NCBI GenBank assembly: GCA_029224185.1
Contig: CM055193.1
Location: 8,206,359 to 8,270,358 of the forward strand
DNA from: Karalla daura
Taxonomy: Eukaryota > Chordata > Actinopteri > Chaetodontiformes > Leiognathidae
Direction of reading: 5' to 3'
Length of the DNA: 64,000 bases
The notes under the pieces were generated by a model. It had not been told where the DNA came from, did not search any database, and was given only the letters and a program-made list of their open reading frames with translations. The position numbers and the translations under genes are program-made. How positions within the stretch are numbered: the stretch's first letter is position 1; each line of letters starts with the position of its first letter. Below are positions 1-11,560 of this stretch, piece after piece.

Positions 1-1044
1 TGAGTCGAACCGATGAAAGATCCGACTTGCAAACATGTTGCAAACACAGCAGCCAATGGAAACGAGTAGATGGGACAGAGGAGATGGCGTGGGAAGACGA
101 AGAAAGCAGGAAGTGATGGGAATTGAGATGAATAACATCGGTGGAAAACATGGCTTCTCAGAGCCAGATAACTATGCAACAGCGAGCCGTTTGTCGTCCA
201 TGTTTGTTTACCCTTAAACTGTCGCTCTCCTAGAGACACGATCGCTCTCATGAGAGTTTGAGCGAGAGTGATGTGTGCAGTTTGCTTCAGTTGGTTTGTT
301 TGACAAATTATAGCCAGTGTAGTCTGTGATCTCTCATCAGGCACAGTCGTTAAATGTGTGATCCCCAGTCTTCCAGTCGTCATGAAAAAAAATCTGATGA
401 AACCAGTCCGTTAGTTTGCAATCCAAGTCCATTCAAAATTGGAAATGACTGCGAAATGACTGTCTCCAGCTTCAAACCGAGTCCCGCTCCTCACCCATAG
501 ATACCCATTCTGGTAGATAAATAGATGGATAGATTCCTTATTGATTCCTTAGGGAAGTTCCCTTTGGGAATTCCAGGTGGAGGCAGGAATCAAGACGTCG
601 CTAGCGATGCTGAGCTAGCGTGTAAAACGCATTAAACCGCGTTTATAAGCGTCATATATGCGTTTCGCTGCATCTATGCGTGCAGGTGTGCGTGTGCATA
701 TGCACTGCTTGTATATGAGGTGTCAGGGCCAAATGGGCTCTCGCACAATGTGCATTATAAACTGTCATCGGGATTCATTCCTTGTCCTTCAGTCGTGTTA
801 TTACAGCAGCGCCTGCGGGCGCATCGCTTGCTAACAACAGATAGTAATATATAACCATTATATCAGCCCGCACGGCGCGGACCTTTATAGGGGGACTAAA
901 TTACCAGACTGCAGCCTGGGCCTCAGGTAGTTATGCTAAAATACCTGTTGATTTTTCATGCGAAAATGAAAGAGTGGAACTTTGCTGTTTCATTAGCTTC
1001 AATTTCATTTTGTCTGCATTTCCCTTGAGATAGCGTTAGGCGAT

Positions 1045-1075
<31 letters not shown>

Positions 1076-1133
1076 TCCTTCCTTCCTTCTTTCTTTTTTT
1101 TTCCTCTTTTTTTCTTTTTTTTTCCTTTTTTTT
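1045..1133. repeat. G29 homopolymer abutting a pyrimidine tract
   Basis: Twenty-nine consecutive G (1045-1073) followed by about 60 nt of T/C-rich sequence. The true length is uncertain because such runs are error-prone in sequencing and assembly. Confidence 0.85.
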
Positions 1134-2500
1134 CCGAGGCTGGCAGTGCGAGGCTTGTGTGCGAGCGGCGTTTGAACAAATTTGTGTGTCTCTGCTCCTC
1201 TGAGCTTGAAATGTATACGACGCCGCAGCAGAAGGAGCATACATAAAAAATCAGTTGACAGGATAACTGTTTTCAGATGCAAATCCTGTGGGATTTCAAG
1301 TGCTCTCTCGAATGCCTCCGTCTGACAGTTGCATTGATTTCGGGGAAGACCTTAATCACCTTCGAGCTCTTTGCAAATTAGGGAAGCCTTTCCATTCAAA
1401 TTGGGGTTGATTGAACTACAATTGACTGTCGGACGGGCGCCGCGGGTGTCAGAACAGAGCGTTTTTTAACAACCTTATCAGTGTTTGACCACTCGCACGT
1501 GGCTTACGCTGAACCGAGGGGGATCAATAAGTGTCATTTATCAATGGATTATGCATAGAGCTGTCAGAAGCCCCGTACCTAGAGGTCGGGGGCTGATCAA
1601 ATGCGATATATACACCAGAATATATACTGAGCCCTTTGGAAAACTCAATCTCTGTTTCATCAGAAATTCGACCATCATTTTCCCTGCACTCCGGTCGGTG
1701 GACGCGGCTGTAAAATAATAATTGGGGTGGAGAAAAAAAAATCGATCTTGTTTTTAGATTACACGACTTGCCCAGTTACTTGATTTCTTTTTAATACTTT
1801 ATTTAGATTCAAGGTTGAAGATTTCCTGCCTTACCGTGTTATTTAGGAGAAAAACGTATTAAAATTATTCGGTCCAATAAGGTCTTTGTTTGGCTGAGAC
1901 TGTAATAAAGGCAGGTTTCTACAGTGGTCGTGTTAGGAGGTAGCTGATGAAAAGCCAGATTTATGTTTGACCCAAGGGGTTAACGGCCTGCTGTAGACAC
2001 CTGTGGTGCAGGTTTATATTTATATATCACCGTCAGACCTCGCTCGACAGCACCACTGCGACACTAGACAGATTTATTGCATGTGTGCACTGCACATATT
2101 GCTTTATTTGTGTTGCCCACAATAACTCTGGTCTGCACTCATTCTGTCTCTTAGTGATGCGGGAGGGATGGCGGGCTAGGCAAATACTTATACAGTACGA
2201 CTGGAGTTACATTAGGGTTAAATGCCAATTTCACCTCTTCTCATTACCGAACGGGAGGCTGGTCCCTGCTCAGCGGCCGTGTTTACATTCATTGAGTCGT
2301 TCGTTCGTTCACTGAGATAAAAGGCGAGGAGATGTCTTTGTTAGTCTCTGACTGCGGTGAAATTGCAGCTTTTCTTTAACTGAATTTTGTCTTCGCACTC
2401 AACAAGACGCCTGTCGGATACGACTCAGCCCGCAGCAAAGCTCCAGCAGCTGCAGCTCCTATAAATCAAGCTTAAATCAAAGCTTGTGACAAATCAAGCA

Positions 2501-2524
2501 TGTGTGTGTGTGTGTGTGTGTGTG
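2501..2524. repeat. (TG)12 microsatellite
   Basis: Twelve uninterrupted TG units. Confidence 0.95.
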
Positions 2525-3527
2525 CTTGCAATGACCATCACATGGGCTACAAAAAAAATTGGAAAAGCACGGACCCTGTGACAGGTTGGGCTGAGGTTGG
2601 TCGAGGTTGGGATAAATCCTCCGGGGTGTGAATGTCCTCCAAAGTAATAAAAACATGTGTATATGTGTCTTACGGCGGCAGTAATCCCACACTCTCACCG
2701 CTCTCAAGCAATTTTCCAGTTTTCCTTGCACAGTTGGAAGCGCCTCGCACCTTTTTAATTTGAGCAGGCATTCACACAGAGGTTGTTGTTTTCAATGTGC
2801 TCTAATGAACACGGAATAAAGAAACAAACAGCGAGGTAACCCGAATGCGTTTCCCAGCACCAATTCGCTGCTTTGTCTGTTCGCGCATCCTTCCTCGGGT
2901 TGATTTCGCTATAAATGTTCTTTTCCGAAGCACCTTGTCATCATCTGCACATACGGAAAATTACATCTCAGACCTCGAAGGCTGGCAGTTCTTTGTGTAA
3001 ATATAACTCACTAATGACTTAATAATGAATAGATGAGCACACTTAACACCTTGCGTGACAGAGGCATTTTGGTGAATACTGTTGAAGGTACTGCAGGTTT
3101 GAATCGCACTTGGACTGAATGAAATGGACTGAATTTCATGAATGACATGTCAATAGAGTATAAAATGTGAACGGACTCGGGTCAAATAGTGGAGCCCGGA
3201 GAGGCAGCGTTTCATTCTTATGCAACAGCAGTGAAATCAGCTTTTTGAATCCAGGTTAGAGACGTTTCTCTTGTTCCTGCGATTGAGCTCTTTTATGTGC
3301 TATTTTAGTTTCAATTTTTACCCTCTTTCTCTCTCTGTTTTTCTTACATAATTGGGCCGAGCGAATACACTGTTTTTGGGTTTTAATTGTATGTTTTAAT
3401 GTCTCTATTTCCCCACTTTCATGTATTTATTTAATTGTATGTTTTTATGCCTATGTACAGCACATTACATTGCCCCTGGGTTTGAAATGAGCAGTATTAA
3501 TAAAGCTGCTTTGCTACTACAGTCTTT

Positions 3528-3745
3528 GAGGAGTTTGCATGTTCTCCCTGTGTCTGTGTGGGCTTTCTCTGAGTTTCTGGTTTACCGCACAGTCCTAAAA
3601 CATACATGTTTAGCCTTGACTGGAGGATGTGAAGTGAGTGAATGTCTAGGGTGTGTTCTCCATCCTCACCCTGTGTGAGTTGGAGATAGACACCAGCAGA
3701 TGTCTGTGACAGAGCTGGATACAAAGAGGGTAGGATGATGAATCT
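3528..3745 (+). mobile_element. SINE fragment (fish tRNA-derived type), + orientation
   Basis: The body motif GAGTTTGCATGTTCTCCCTG followed by TGTCTGTGTGGG, a CACAGTCCTAAAACATACATG box and a tail GGATACAAAGAGGGTAGGAT matches the common fish SINE in order. The 5' tRNA-like head is missing or too diverged to see. Confidence 0.6.
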
Positions 3746-4847
3746 GTTTTTGAGGGGTTTTTTTTTTTTGGGACAATCAAACATCGAGCAAGTTTAGATT
3801 TGCGTATCAGAGGAATGTTTTAGATTTCGTATGCGTGCCTTCTTTTTCTCTGCTCATTTGACAGACGCAAAAAGTTAAGATCCACATGAGCTGCTATGAG
3901 AAAGATGCGTGTTTGTGTTTTTCTCGAAAAATAAAGATAACCCTTCAGCGGCGGTGTGTGACAGTTCCATTGTATTCGACAGGACCCGTTCCTGTTTCGG
4001 CTGGTTAACTTGTCTGAGGGTAATTGTCTGATCTGGCGTCTGTTGCGCCTCTCTGATTCTGGCTCTGAAATACATGTCAGTGTGTAGCCTTCTGACACTT
4101 TGTTTCGCTGCGAGTGGAAGTTGTGCGAAATGTGCTTGTCACAAACACACATTCCACATAAATCTTCTCGATCCATTAGTCGAGACACTTGCTCTGATGA
4201 ATCATGATCCGAGTTAGAACGAGAGTCTGTTTACGGAGGGTAGGGGGGAGATATCTCCGTCTCAAAGACTGTGTCCGGCCGTTTCGGCGTTGGCAGGTTA
4301 TTCACAGGCGGCGTCGGGGGAAATGCTTGTCGTGCTCCCCGGACTATTGTCCATTGTTGTGGCGGCGCAGCGGAGCCGATGCGGTGCTGAGAGAGGTGCT
4401 CGGAGGTCAGATGCCCTCAGTGATGCACTGCAGCGGCAGCACAGAGCGGGGCCCGTGGGTGGCCGGGTTGTGACTGGGAACAGGATAATTTTCATCAAAG
4501 CGAGTGTGAGCCCGCGGGGCGATAAGACGCTGCCGCACAGTGACTTAAACAAGCGTTACCTCGAGTTCAAACCTCTGCTGGAAAGTAAAGAGCAACACTA
4601 GTAGTTATAGCAGAAGTTGTCACAGTGGAGTCAAATCCCTCTAAGCTCCTTGCAGCGCTATGTTGGCTAATGTTACATCCTCCATTAAATAGTGCACAGG
4701 TATTTGGAGTCTGCCCTGAGATACCACTAACACAAATGGTGCAGACCTGATGTTCAGTGTGATTAATTGCACGGCCGGAGAGCGTTTCCGCCCGTGCCTT
4801 TTTTCACTGCATCAAAATGGAAGACAGCGGATGGCCGTAATGGTGTA

Positions 4848-4986
4848 AAGACATCCATCCATCCGTCCATTATCTTAGCGGCTCGGCACCTTAATGGTGT
4901 TGCGGGGGTCTGCTGGAGCCTATCCTGGCGCCCACGCCGGGCGGGGGGTAGGGAATATGCACCGGACTGGTTGCCAGTCCATTGAG

Positions 4987-5028
<42 letters not shown>

Positions 5029-5065
5029 CAGACACTCACACAGACATCATTCACTCTCTCACATC
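4848..5065 (-). mobile_element. SINE 3' part, minus orientation, with internal CA expansion
   Basis: Read on the minus strand it carries the SINE tail: a GTGAGAGAGTGAATGATG box, a TG expansion, ACTGGCAACCAGTCCGG, GATAGGCTCCAGCAGACCC and a terminus ending GATAATGGACGGATGGATGG. The 5' head appears at about 5415-5520 on the same strand, separated by a MITE-like insertion. Confidence 0.65.
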
Positions 5066-5085
5066 CACAATGAAGGTACTCCACG

Positions 5086-5402
5086 CCAGAGATGCAACAA
5101 CTTAGCGACTTATCGACTAATACAACTATTTTAATCATTGATTATTCAATTTGGGTTTGAGAGTGAGAAATGAAGTAAAAGTTCTCTGATCTTAGCTTCT
5201 TAAATGTTAGTATTTTCTAGTTTCTTTAGTCCTCTCTGACAGATAATTTAATGTAAACGAGATGAGGACAAGAAAAAAAAGGAATTCTAAGACGTATCTT
5301 GGCTTTTGTGAAACCATTTTTACCATTTGTTCTGCCACTTTGTGGACCAAAACAACTAACTGATTAATCAAGACAATAATTGGCAAGTTAATCAACTATA
5401 AA
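5086..5402. mobile_element. MITE-like teleost repeat inserted in a SINE (copy 1)
   Basis: Begins GATGCAACAACTTAGCGACT and ends in a GATTAATCAAGACAATAATT-type terminus, with internal TTCTCTGATCTTAGCTTCTT and TATCTTGGCTTTTGTGAAAC. This is the widespread teleost repeat whose ends read roughly CTGCAACTAACGATTA with an inverted partner. A second copy lies at 9832-10146 in the same orientation. There is no coding capacity; identification is from memory of the repeat. Confidence 0.6.
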
Positions 5403-5414
5403 AGTGATCGTTTC

Positions 5415-5520
5415 CTCATAGAAACATCCTTGTACCGACCCAGGGGCCTGACTCCGCTCCTTCATGCTGTGAGGTGACAGTGCAAATCGCTGGAGCACAC
5501 CAACAACGTCTGACGATTAG
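5415..5520 (-). mobile_element. SINE 5' part, minus orientation (partner of 4848-5065)
   Basis: The reverse complement reads GCACTGTCACCTCACAGCAT followed by a GGGTCGGTACAAGGA segment, the usual SINE head after the A box. It is in the orientation expected if the element at 4848-5065 was split by the intervening insertion. Confidence 0.5.
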
Positions 5521-5689
5521 CTGCAATACCAAATGGCCATAATTTGTAGTAAATGGGCTTAAATTCGCATAAGCTGGGCTGTTTTCATGGGATCATGAAT
5601 TATATAACAAGCAGTCTGAATCCCATTGGTCAGCTGTGGTGTAATTAAGCTTCACTCAGCAGGTATATAATGCTAATGGTAAAGGTCCC

Positions 5690-5978
5690 ACTCTTTGCTC
5701 AGCATGTTAGCACGCTAACCTTTGTTAATCTACGGCGAAAACACAGAGCAGCTGTGGCTGATGGAGACATCATTAATTTTGCCGTTATTGTGTCATTAAC
5801 CAAAGCTCCGGACAAATTACAGTTAACTTTTGACATAATGAGCTGCTAGATGAAAAGTCGAGGGAATACAAAGAGATTACAATTTGTCTTGATGGGGACA
5901 TGAACGTCATGACGAGGTTTCATGCCAATCTATCCGGCGAGTCGTTGAGAGATTCCAATGGAGGACAGACGTACCGAA
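5690..5978 (+). repeat. Teleost interspersed repeat (unclassified, non-coding)
   Basis: The series GCTCAGCATGTTAGCACGCT, CAGCTGTGGCTGATGGAGAC, GCTAGATGAAAAGTCGAGGG, TTGATGGGGACATGAACGTC, and TTTCATGCCAATCTATCCGG followed by CGAGTCGTTGAGAGATT, matches in order a repeat commonly seen in teleost introns and UTRs. Recognised from memory; family name uncertain. Confidence 0.6.
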
Positions 5979-8129
5979 TGGCTCGAGAATGGCTGAAACG
6001 TGGCTATGATTTCAGAAACTACAACGTTTTGTTTCTACATTTAGAGAACTTTACCTTAAAATTCAACTGTAAAGTTTATAACCGATAAGAGACCATGCAA
6101 CAGCTCATTACCTACAACCCAGCTTCTTTCTTTTTCTTTTTCTTTTCTTTTGAGATTGAAAGTGTGCTGCTCGGACTGCTTTTATTTCCACCAGAGTCTC
6201 CTTGGCCTCAGATCCTCAGGTTGCCTCTAACTGTCTTGACAGAATAGGAAAAGTGACTCTGCTTTTTTCCATTAAGAACCGGAGACAGAGGGGACTTTAT
6301 AGCCTGAACCGAGGCTCCCTGGCTGTGGATGTGAAGCGCCACAAACAAGTTCTGCCCGTCAAACGCTTTGGCTCATACATCAGTTTATTCAGCCGAGTCC
6401 TCTCACTCTCAAAAAGAGGGAGAAAATGGAGTCGGGACGCTGTGTAAAATGTAAATATAAGAGACTGTGATAACTCGCCGATCCCTGTGACCCACTCTAA
6501 AGTCAAACAGGAGGGAGACAACATGTTCTCGTTGTGTTTAAGTGAAACGTAGCGTCCTAACCTAGATGGAGCCTGGGGCAGGAGATGGTTAACGTGAGAG
6601 CTGGTCAGAGTCTGCCAATCCCAGCAAATGAGGTGAGATATTTTCTAAAGCCTTGAATGAAGCTCTTACCTCTGCTACTAAACTTGGGGAATTAAAGTCC
6701 TATTGTAGACCCTGAAGTGCCCTACCTTGAAGATTTTTTTTTTCAAAGCGGGCTCAAGGTTTCTTTTAAATTGCTTTTCATTACCAGCTTTATAATCGGA
6801 TGTTTTCTTGGTTTCTCCCACTTGTGCTTTTCTGCTGGTATATTCTGGATATTTTATCTCCTTGTGTGTTTGTTTATTCATTTATTCTTTCATTTGTCCC
6901 TCCACTTCATTTTAACTACTTTTGTTGCAAATGTGTTTTCTCCCTTTTGTTGCCTCTTTTTTCTTTTTTTTTACATTTTAATGTTCTTAATGTTCTTTGA
7001 TATTATGCCAGCTTTGCAAAGCCCTCGTCCATGAGTGTGAATATCTTACTGTGAATGGCAGTTTAAGCAGCTAATTCTGGTTTTTCCTGTAACGTAAGAA
7101 AGCTGCTTTGCGTGAATTGCACCCTGACTGCATACATTGATCTCCCACCACCTCCTATGGAGCCGTGGCAGTTACCATACTGCTCAGCATAAGGGAAAAA
7201 TAAAACAATGGGCATCTCATTACTTCCAGCTATTCAAATATGTACATGAGGCTATTGCAAGAGAATGTGCTCATCTGCATGCTCTCACATGCAGACACAC
7301 AGATCCATACAGGCTGACGGTGGATTTTGCATGTGTTTGCGAACGCAGGAGTTACTGATAAGACACCCTAATCTCAGCTTTGGAAGCGGTTCAAGAAAGT
7401 GCTACAGGCAACGCCATGCAGATGCATAACTGCCTATTAAAAAAAATTCGGATCTAAATCGATTCATATATCTCAAGTGCATGGCTTCATGTAGGGGCTC
7501 AGGCACTCTAACAGAAAGGATGGGATATCTGGGATATTATCCTCTGCTGTGATCAGTACGTAATTATATGGCCCTTCTAAAGAATTCTTTGTGAGGAGCA
7601 GACGGAAAGGAAAGATAAGATCGAGGAGGCTCGCCCGCTTTGTCTGCACTATTAGGGGAGAAATGGGCCTGGTGATGATGCTCTGTCGAGTCTGAAGAGA
7701 GGGCTGTGCAGGGGGGAGGAGGGGGGGGGGGACGGCAGGAGGGGGTGAGTTAGTACAGAGGGGATCATTAGGATGCAAGTCAGAGTGTTGCAGGTGCACA
7801 GTGAATGCGTGAGACCCGTCCATGCTCCAGGTGTAGGTGGAAAACACATGCATCCGTGGGTGAGCAACATGTCGGAGTCACAGTCGGCCTGGTCTGAGCA
7901 ACGAGGCAGAGCGGATGTGTTAAAAAAATGCCGCACACCCACCGATAAGTCCCACAACCAACAACAATTTGTATTTGGAAATATTTTTCCTTTTTTTTTT
8001 TTTTTGTTCTGTTCTGTTCTCTTGCTCAAGGCACAACAGCATGCATATTACAGCACTGCTTTATTTGTATTTCACATTTCTCTAAGAGAGAAAATAAAGT
8101 TACCACAGTCCACCCCTCCCCAAAAAAGA

Positions 8130-8131
<2 letters not shown>

Positions 8132-8191
<60 letters not shown>
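8132..8191. repeat. Compound (CA)n(TA)n(CA)n microsatellite
   Basis: About 26 nt of CA, 18 nt of AT and 16 nt of CA in one uninterrupted purine-pyrimidine alternation of about 60 nt. Confidence 0.95.
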
Positions 8192-9728
8192 GCACAGAGG
8201 GAAACAAAGCTGCGTCCAGTGCACTTTGCAGTCAGGCAAAATCAATACAGTCATCTGTAATGTTAGACCCTGCAGATATAAAGGAATACATTTGATAGCA
8301 CTTAGTCATAAACCTGCAGGCTATGTTTTATTCTTACCGTGACTCCGTGAGTTTCTGTCGCACCTGGAGAGAGCGCGCAGCGCTGCCGCGATGATCAAGG
8401 CTGCTCTGCTGAACCGCATTGTTCTCTGCAGGGCTTCGCTTTGTGCCAAACCTAAGTCAAAGAAAGCTTTACAAAATGACTCGGAGAGATATTGTATCTC
8501 TGCAAAATAACCCTCGTGAGTGACAGTATAAAAGCTCGACTGTCATGGCAGCTTGGGAGGCGAGATCCTTAAGTCAGTCAGCTCCGTTTATGACATGTAT
8601 TTGTAACAGGCAGCTCTGCACCTTTACACAGCGCCACATACTGAAAACGTTGAGCCTCTCCCTGGTAACAGACTCTTCCTCCACTCCGATTAGGCTTTCC
8701 AGAGCTATTTGGTGGTGGGAAAACGATTATTTCTTTGAAATACCAATAGAGTTGGAATAGCAGTCTGTTTACCAGATGGAAAAGATGGAGGTCGGTCAGG
8801 TTCCCTTTGTGAGCTATCCACACTTTCCTCCCACGCTCCGGCTCTACTCTACTGTGTGGCTCTCCTGGTCAAATATCTGATTTGTGAGTCATACCTGGCC
8901 TCCATACCCATGGAGGAACATGCTGGTTGTCTTAAAATACACTCTGGCAGGGCAGCCATGCAAGAGCACTGGAGCCGCCCAGGGGACCGGCACGGAGCAA
9001 GCGGGAGAGACGCAGGGTGAGGGAATCGACTGGGAAAAAGTGGAGTGGGCGGAAAGAAGGAGACGTCGGAAGGTCGCGTTAGATAAAGGATTATGAAAGC
9101 CTAACTTTCTGTCATGTAACACCACAAGGTGAGTTCAGAGCTGTGGGCAGCTCTGAAATGATGGTGTTTGTGATTCCTGTTGGAAATGAGGGACCGCAAA
9201 TTACAGTAAACATCCAGACTGGTTAAACGCTACTCAGGTAAGGTCCTTGTAGAATAACTGGCTGCGAAACCGGTGGAGAGATGTTGTAGGCGTGTGATGT
9301 GAGAGGCCGGTCTTGGTGAGGCGCTTGAGGGAGAGCGAATTGAACAGAAGTATCTGCTGCAAAACACATCTATTAACGCCTAATTTTCCTTTCCAGACAC
9401 GATATGGAAGAGACAGAGTTGCTGCCAGGGTTGTGCTCATTAGCAATGCTAATGAACGCCCGCATCCCTCGTGTTGTTGAGTCGAGGCATCTAAAACACT
9501 TTGTTCGTGAAAGATTTAGGGTTAAATATCAACGAGCGTGAAGCCAGTGATGACTTTGACAATTTGTTTATATATTTACAGCAAACTTAAATCTGAAGCT
9601 GGAAAGCCCACCGTAAGCTAATCGCTAAAAACAGCGTGAATAGTCAATGCAAAATCCCCACGCGGTCGCTAACCCATCTCTGTAACGATATGAATGTTAA
9701 TAAATGCTTGTTCACACATTTGTTATAC

Positions 9729-9770
9729 TGGGCGGCGTGGTGGCTCGGTGATTAGCACCAAGTCTGCATG
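9729..9770 (+). mobile_element. SINE 5' head fragment, + orientation
   Basis: GGGCGGCGTGGTGGCTCGGT followed by GATTAGCACC is the typical tRNA-like A-box start of fish SINEs. The rest of the head is lost; the tail lies at 10152-10286 beyond a MITE-like insertion. Confidence 0.6.
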
Positions 9771-9831
9771 ACATCAAAAGGCATCACATCGGCAGCGTGT
9801 TTTCTCTGGTTTTGAGATGCAGCTTCTCGGG

Positions 9832-10146
9832 TAGAGCTACAGCAACTAATGATGATGTTCGATTAGTCAATCTGAGCGTTTGAAAGCATGTTTCAGCACA
9901 ATTTTAGGAAATCACGTCAAAAATTCTCTGCTCTCAGCTTCTTGATTGCAAATGTTTTCTGGTTTCTTTTATCTTTGAGGTGAGGACAAATAAAGGGCAT
10001 TTAAAGACCTTATCTTGGCTTTTGTGAAATCGTCACTTACCGTTCTTTTTTTACCAGTTTTACACGATTTTATTGACCGAACAACCAGTCCGATTAATCG
10101 AGAAAGCGATCGGAGATGCAAATAATCGTTTACTGCAGCCCTGCTC
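9832..10146. mobile_element. MITE-like teleost repeat inserted in a SINE (copy 2)
   Basis: Same family and same + strand orientation as 5086-5402: CTACAGCAACTAATGATGAT at one end, internal TTCTCTGCTCTCAGCTTCTT and TATCTTGGCTTTTGTGAAAT, and GATTAATCGAGAAAGCGATC plus ATAATCGTTTACTGCAGCC at the other end. The ends form an imperfect terminal inverted repeat. Confidence 0.65.
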
Positions 10147-10151
10147 TCGAC

Positions 10152-10286
10152 ACTGTAAGTGTGAGTGGTGTCTGTGTGCTGTGTGGACTGGCGATCTGGT
10201 CGGGGTGCATTTTATGCTTACGTCCAATACACATTGGAGATCAGAGCTCCGTGAGACCTCCAAGCAGTTTAGATAGCGGATAGATG
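10152..10286 (+). mobile_element. SINE 3' part, + orientation (partner of 9729-9770)
   Basis: AGTGTGAGTGGTGTCTGTGT, GACTGGCGATCTGGTCGGGG and a terminus AGATAGCGGATAGATGGA follow the usual order of the fish SINE tail. Confidence 0.55.
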
Positions 10287-11159
10287 GACTTAATAAGGTT
10301 ACAATATACAAGTGTTGCGTTTATGGGTTCTTGCGTTTCCCTCAAAACATTCATTTACTGTAAGATCGCCTACAATGAGATTTAGGTTTCTAACCATGTT
10401 TTTATGTGATTCCAGACAGATCGGGAGAGAAATAAGCTGTCAAAGCTGCGGCAGTGACAGGCTAATCGTAAATTCAGACAAATCCTGTCTATTTACAGGG
10501 CGGAGCTTTGCCTATCACGCGTTCTCATCTGTTTGATAATGCAGTCTCGCTGAGGCTTCATGTTATTGCTGTTTCGCTCCTAATGTTATGGAGAGTGATA
10601 AATATGAAATGCATTACCTCCGTCCTGTGCAGTTTGCACTTCCTGAAGAGCTGGTCTCTGGTTACGGGATTAATGATTAAAGTTGTCCTGTATTACCACT
10701 CACAAATGGCACATACTAGTTAGCAAAACAGAAAACAAGCAGAGAGAGGTTTGAGTGCTTGATGAGCTGACTATTTGCTTATTCATAGATACATGCATAC
10801 AACATCAAAGCCATTTTAAGGCGTGAAGGATTTTCTTTCATGGAAAAAACTTCTAAATATGTAATTCTGAAGAGATGAGCCTTTAAGGCATTGAATCATT
10901 GCCAGGAGAGGAACTTAATGTTGATTAAATCAAATGCTTTTCTGTCTTTAAACATAAGCATGAAATGATAATCGTGGCTGAGTTGCCACAAGCAGATATT
11001 GTGAAGCGAAAAACTGAAATGTCCTGACAATAAAACTCAGATGTGCATTTGCATTCCTCCTTGCATTCGTTGCTAAAATAAAAAAGTCAAAACCTAATCC
11101 TGCCGGCATTACATCCCCGACAATAGGTATTTGCCTATGCAAATGAGACGTACCTGAGT

Positions 11160-11560
11160 GTACCTTCCAGGAGTGAGGGGCTTAAACGAAAAATGTGGTG
11201 AAACCGGAGGGAGAGGGTGAGGAAAAAGGCCGAGCACGGCGAGGAGGGGAGAGATTTAGGTGGCACGCGAACCAACGACTGAGGGCAGATTGTCTCGACT
11301 TGGGGGGAAAAACTGGCAGCCCGAGGACCTCTCCGGGCAGGAAGTGTCTGCTGATCATCTGCGTGGGCGTGTCTGCGAGCAGACAGATGATGGGGGCGGG
11401 ATGGAGGGGCTGGAGGGGAGGGAGGGGAGGGGAGAGACGCACAGGAAGACGAGGCCTCGCTCCGTCTGCCTCCGACGGGGACGGGGACACAGCACGGAGG
11501 GGCGGAGAGGCGGAGAGGCGGAGGGGCGGAGGGGCGGCGGAGGAGCTGAAAGTCACAGGT
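11160..11560. promoter_or_regulatory. GC-box-rich, CpG-bearing patch inside intron 1 (candidate regulatory element)
   Basis: The stretch is far more G/C-rich than its surroundings, with many CpGs (GGCACGCGAACC, CCTCCGACGGGGACGGGG) and repeated GC-box-like motifs (GGGGGCGGGA at about 11392, GGCGGAGGGGCGGAGGGGCG at about 11515). Part of it is a purine minisatellite of GGCGGAG units (about 11498-11540). It could be an internal promoter or only a GC-rich repeat; I see no exon attached to it. Confidence 0.25.

Noticed and set aside
956..1282. Antisense frame with Lys- and Pro-rich stretches
   Set aside because: It arises from the G29 run and the adjacent pyrimidine tract read on the minus strand.
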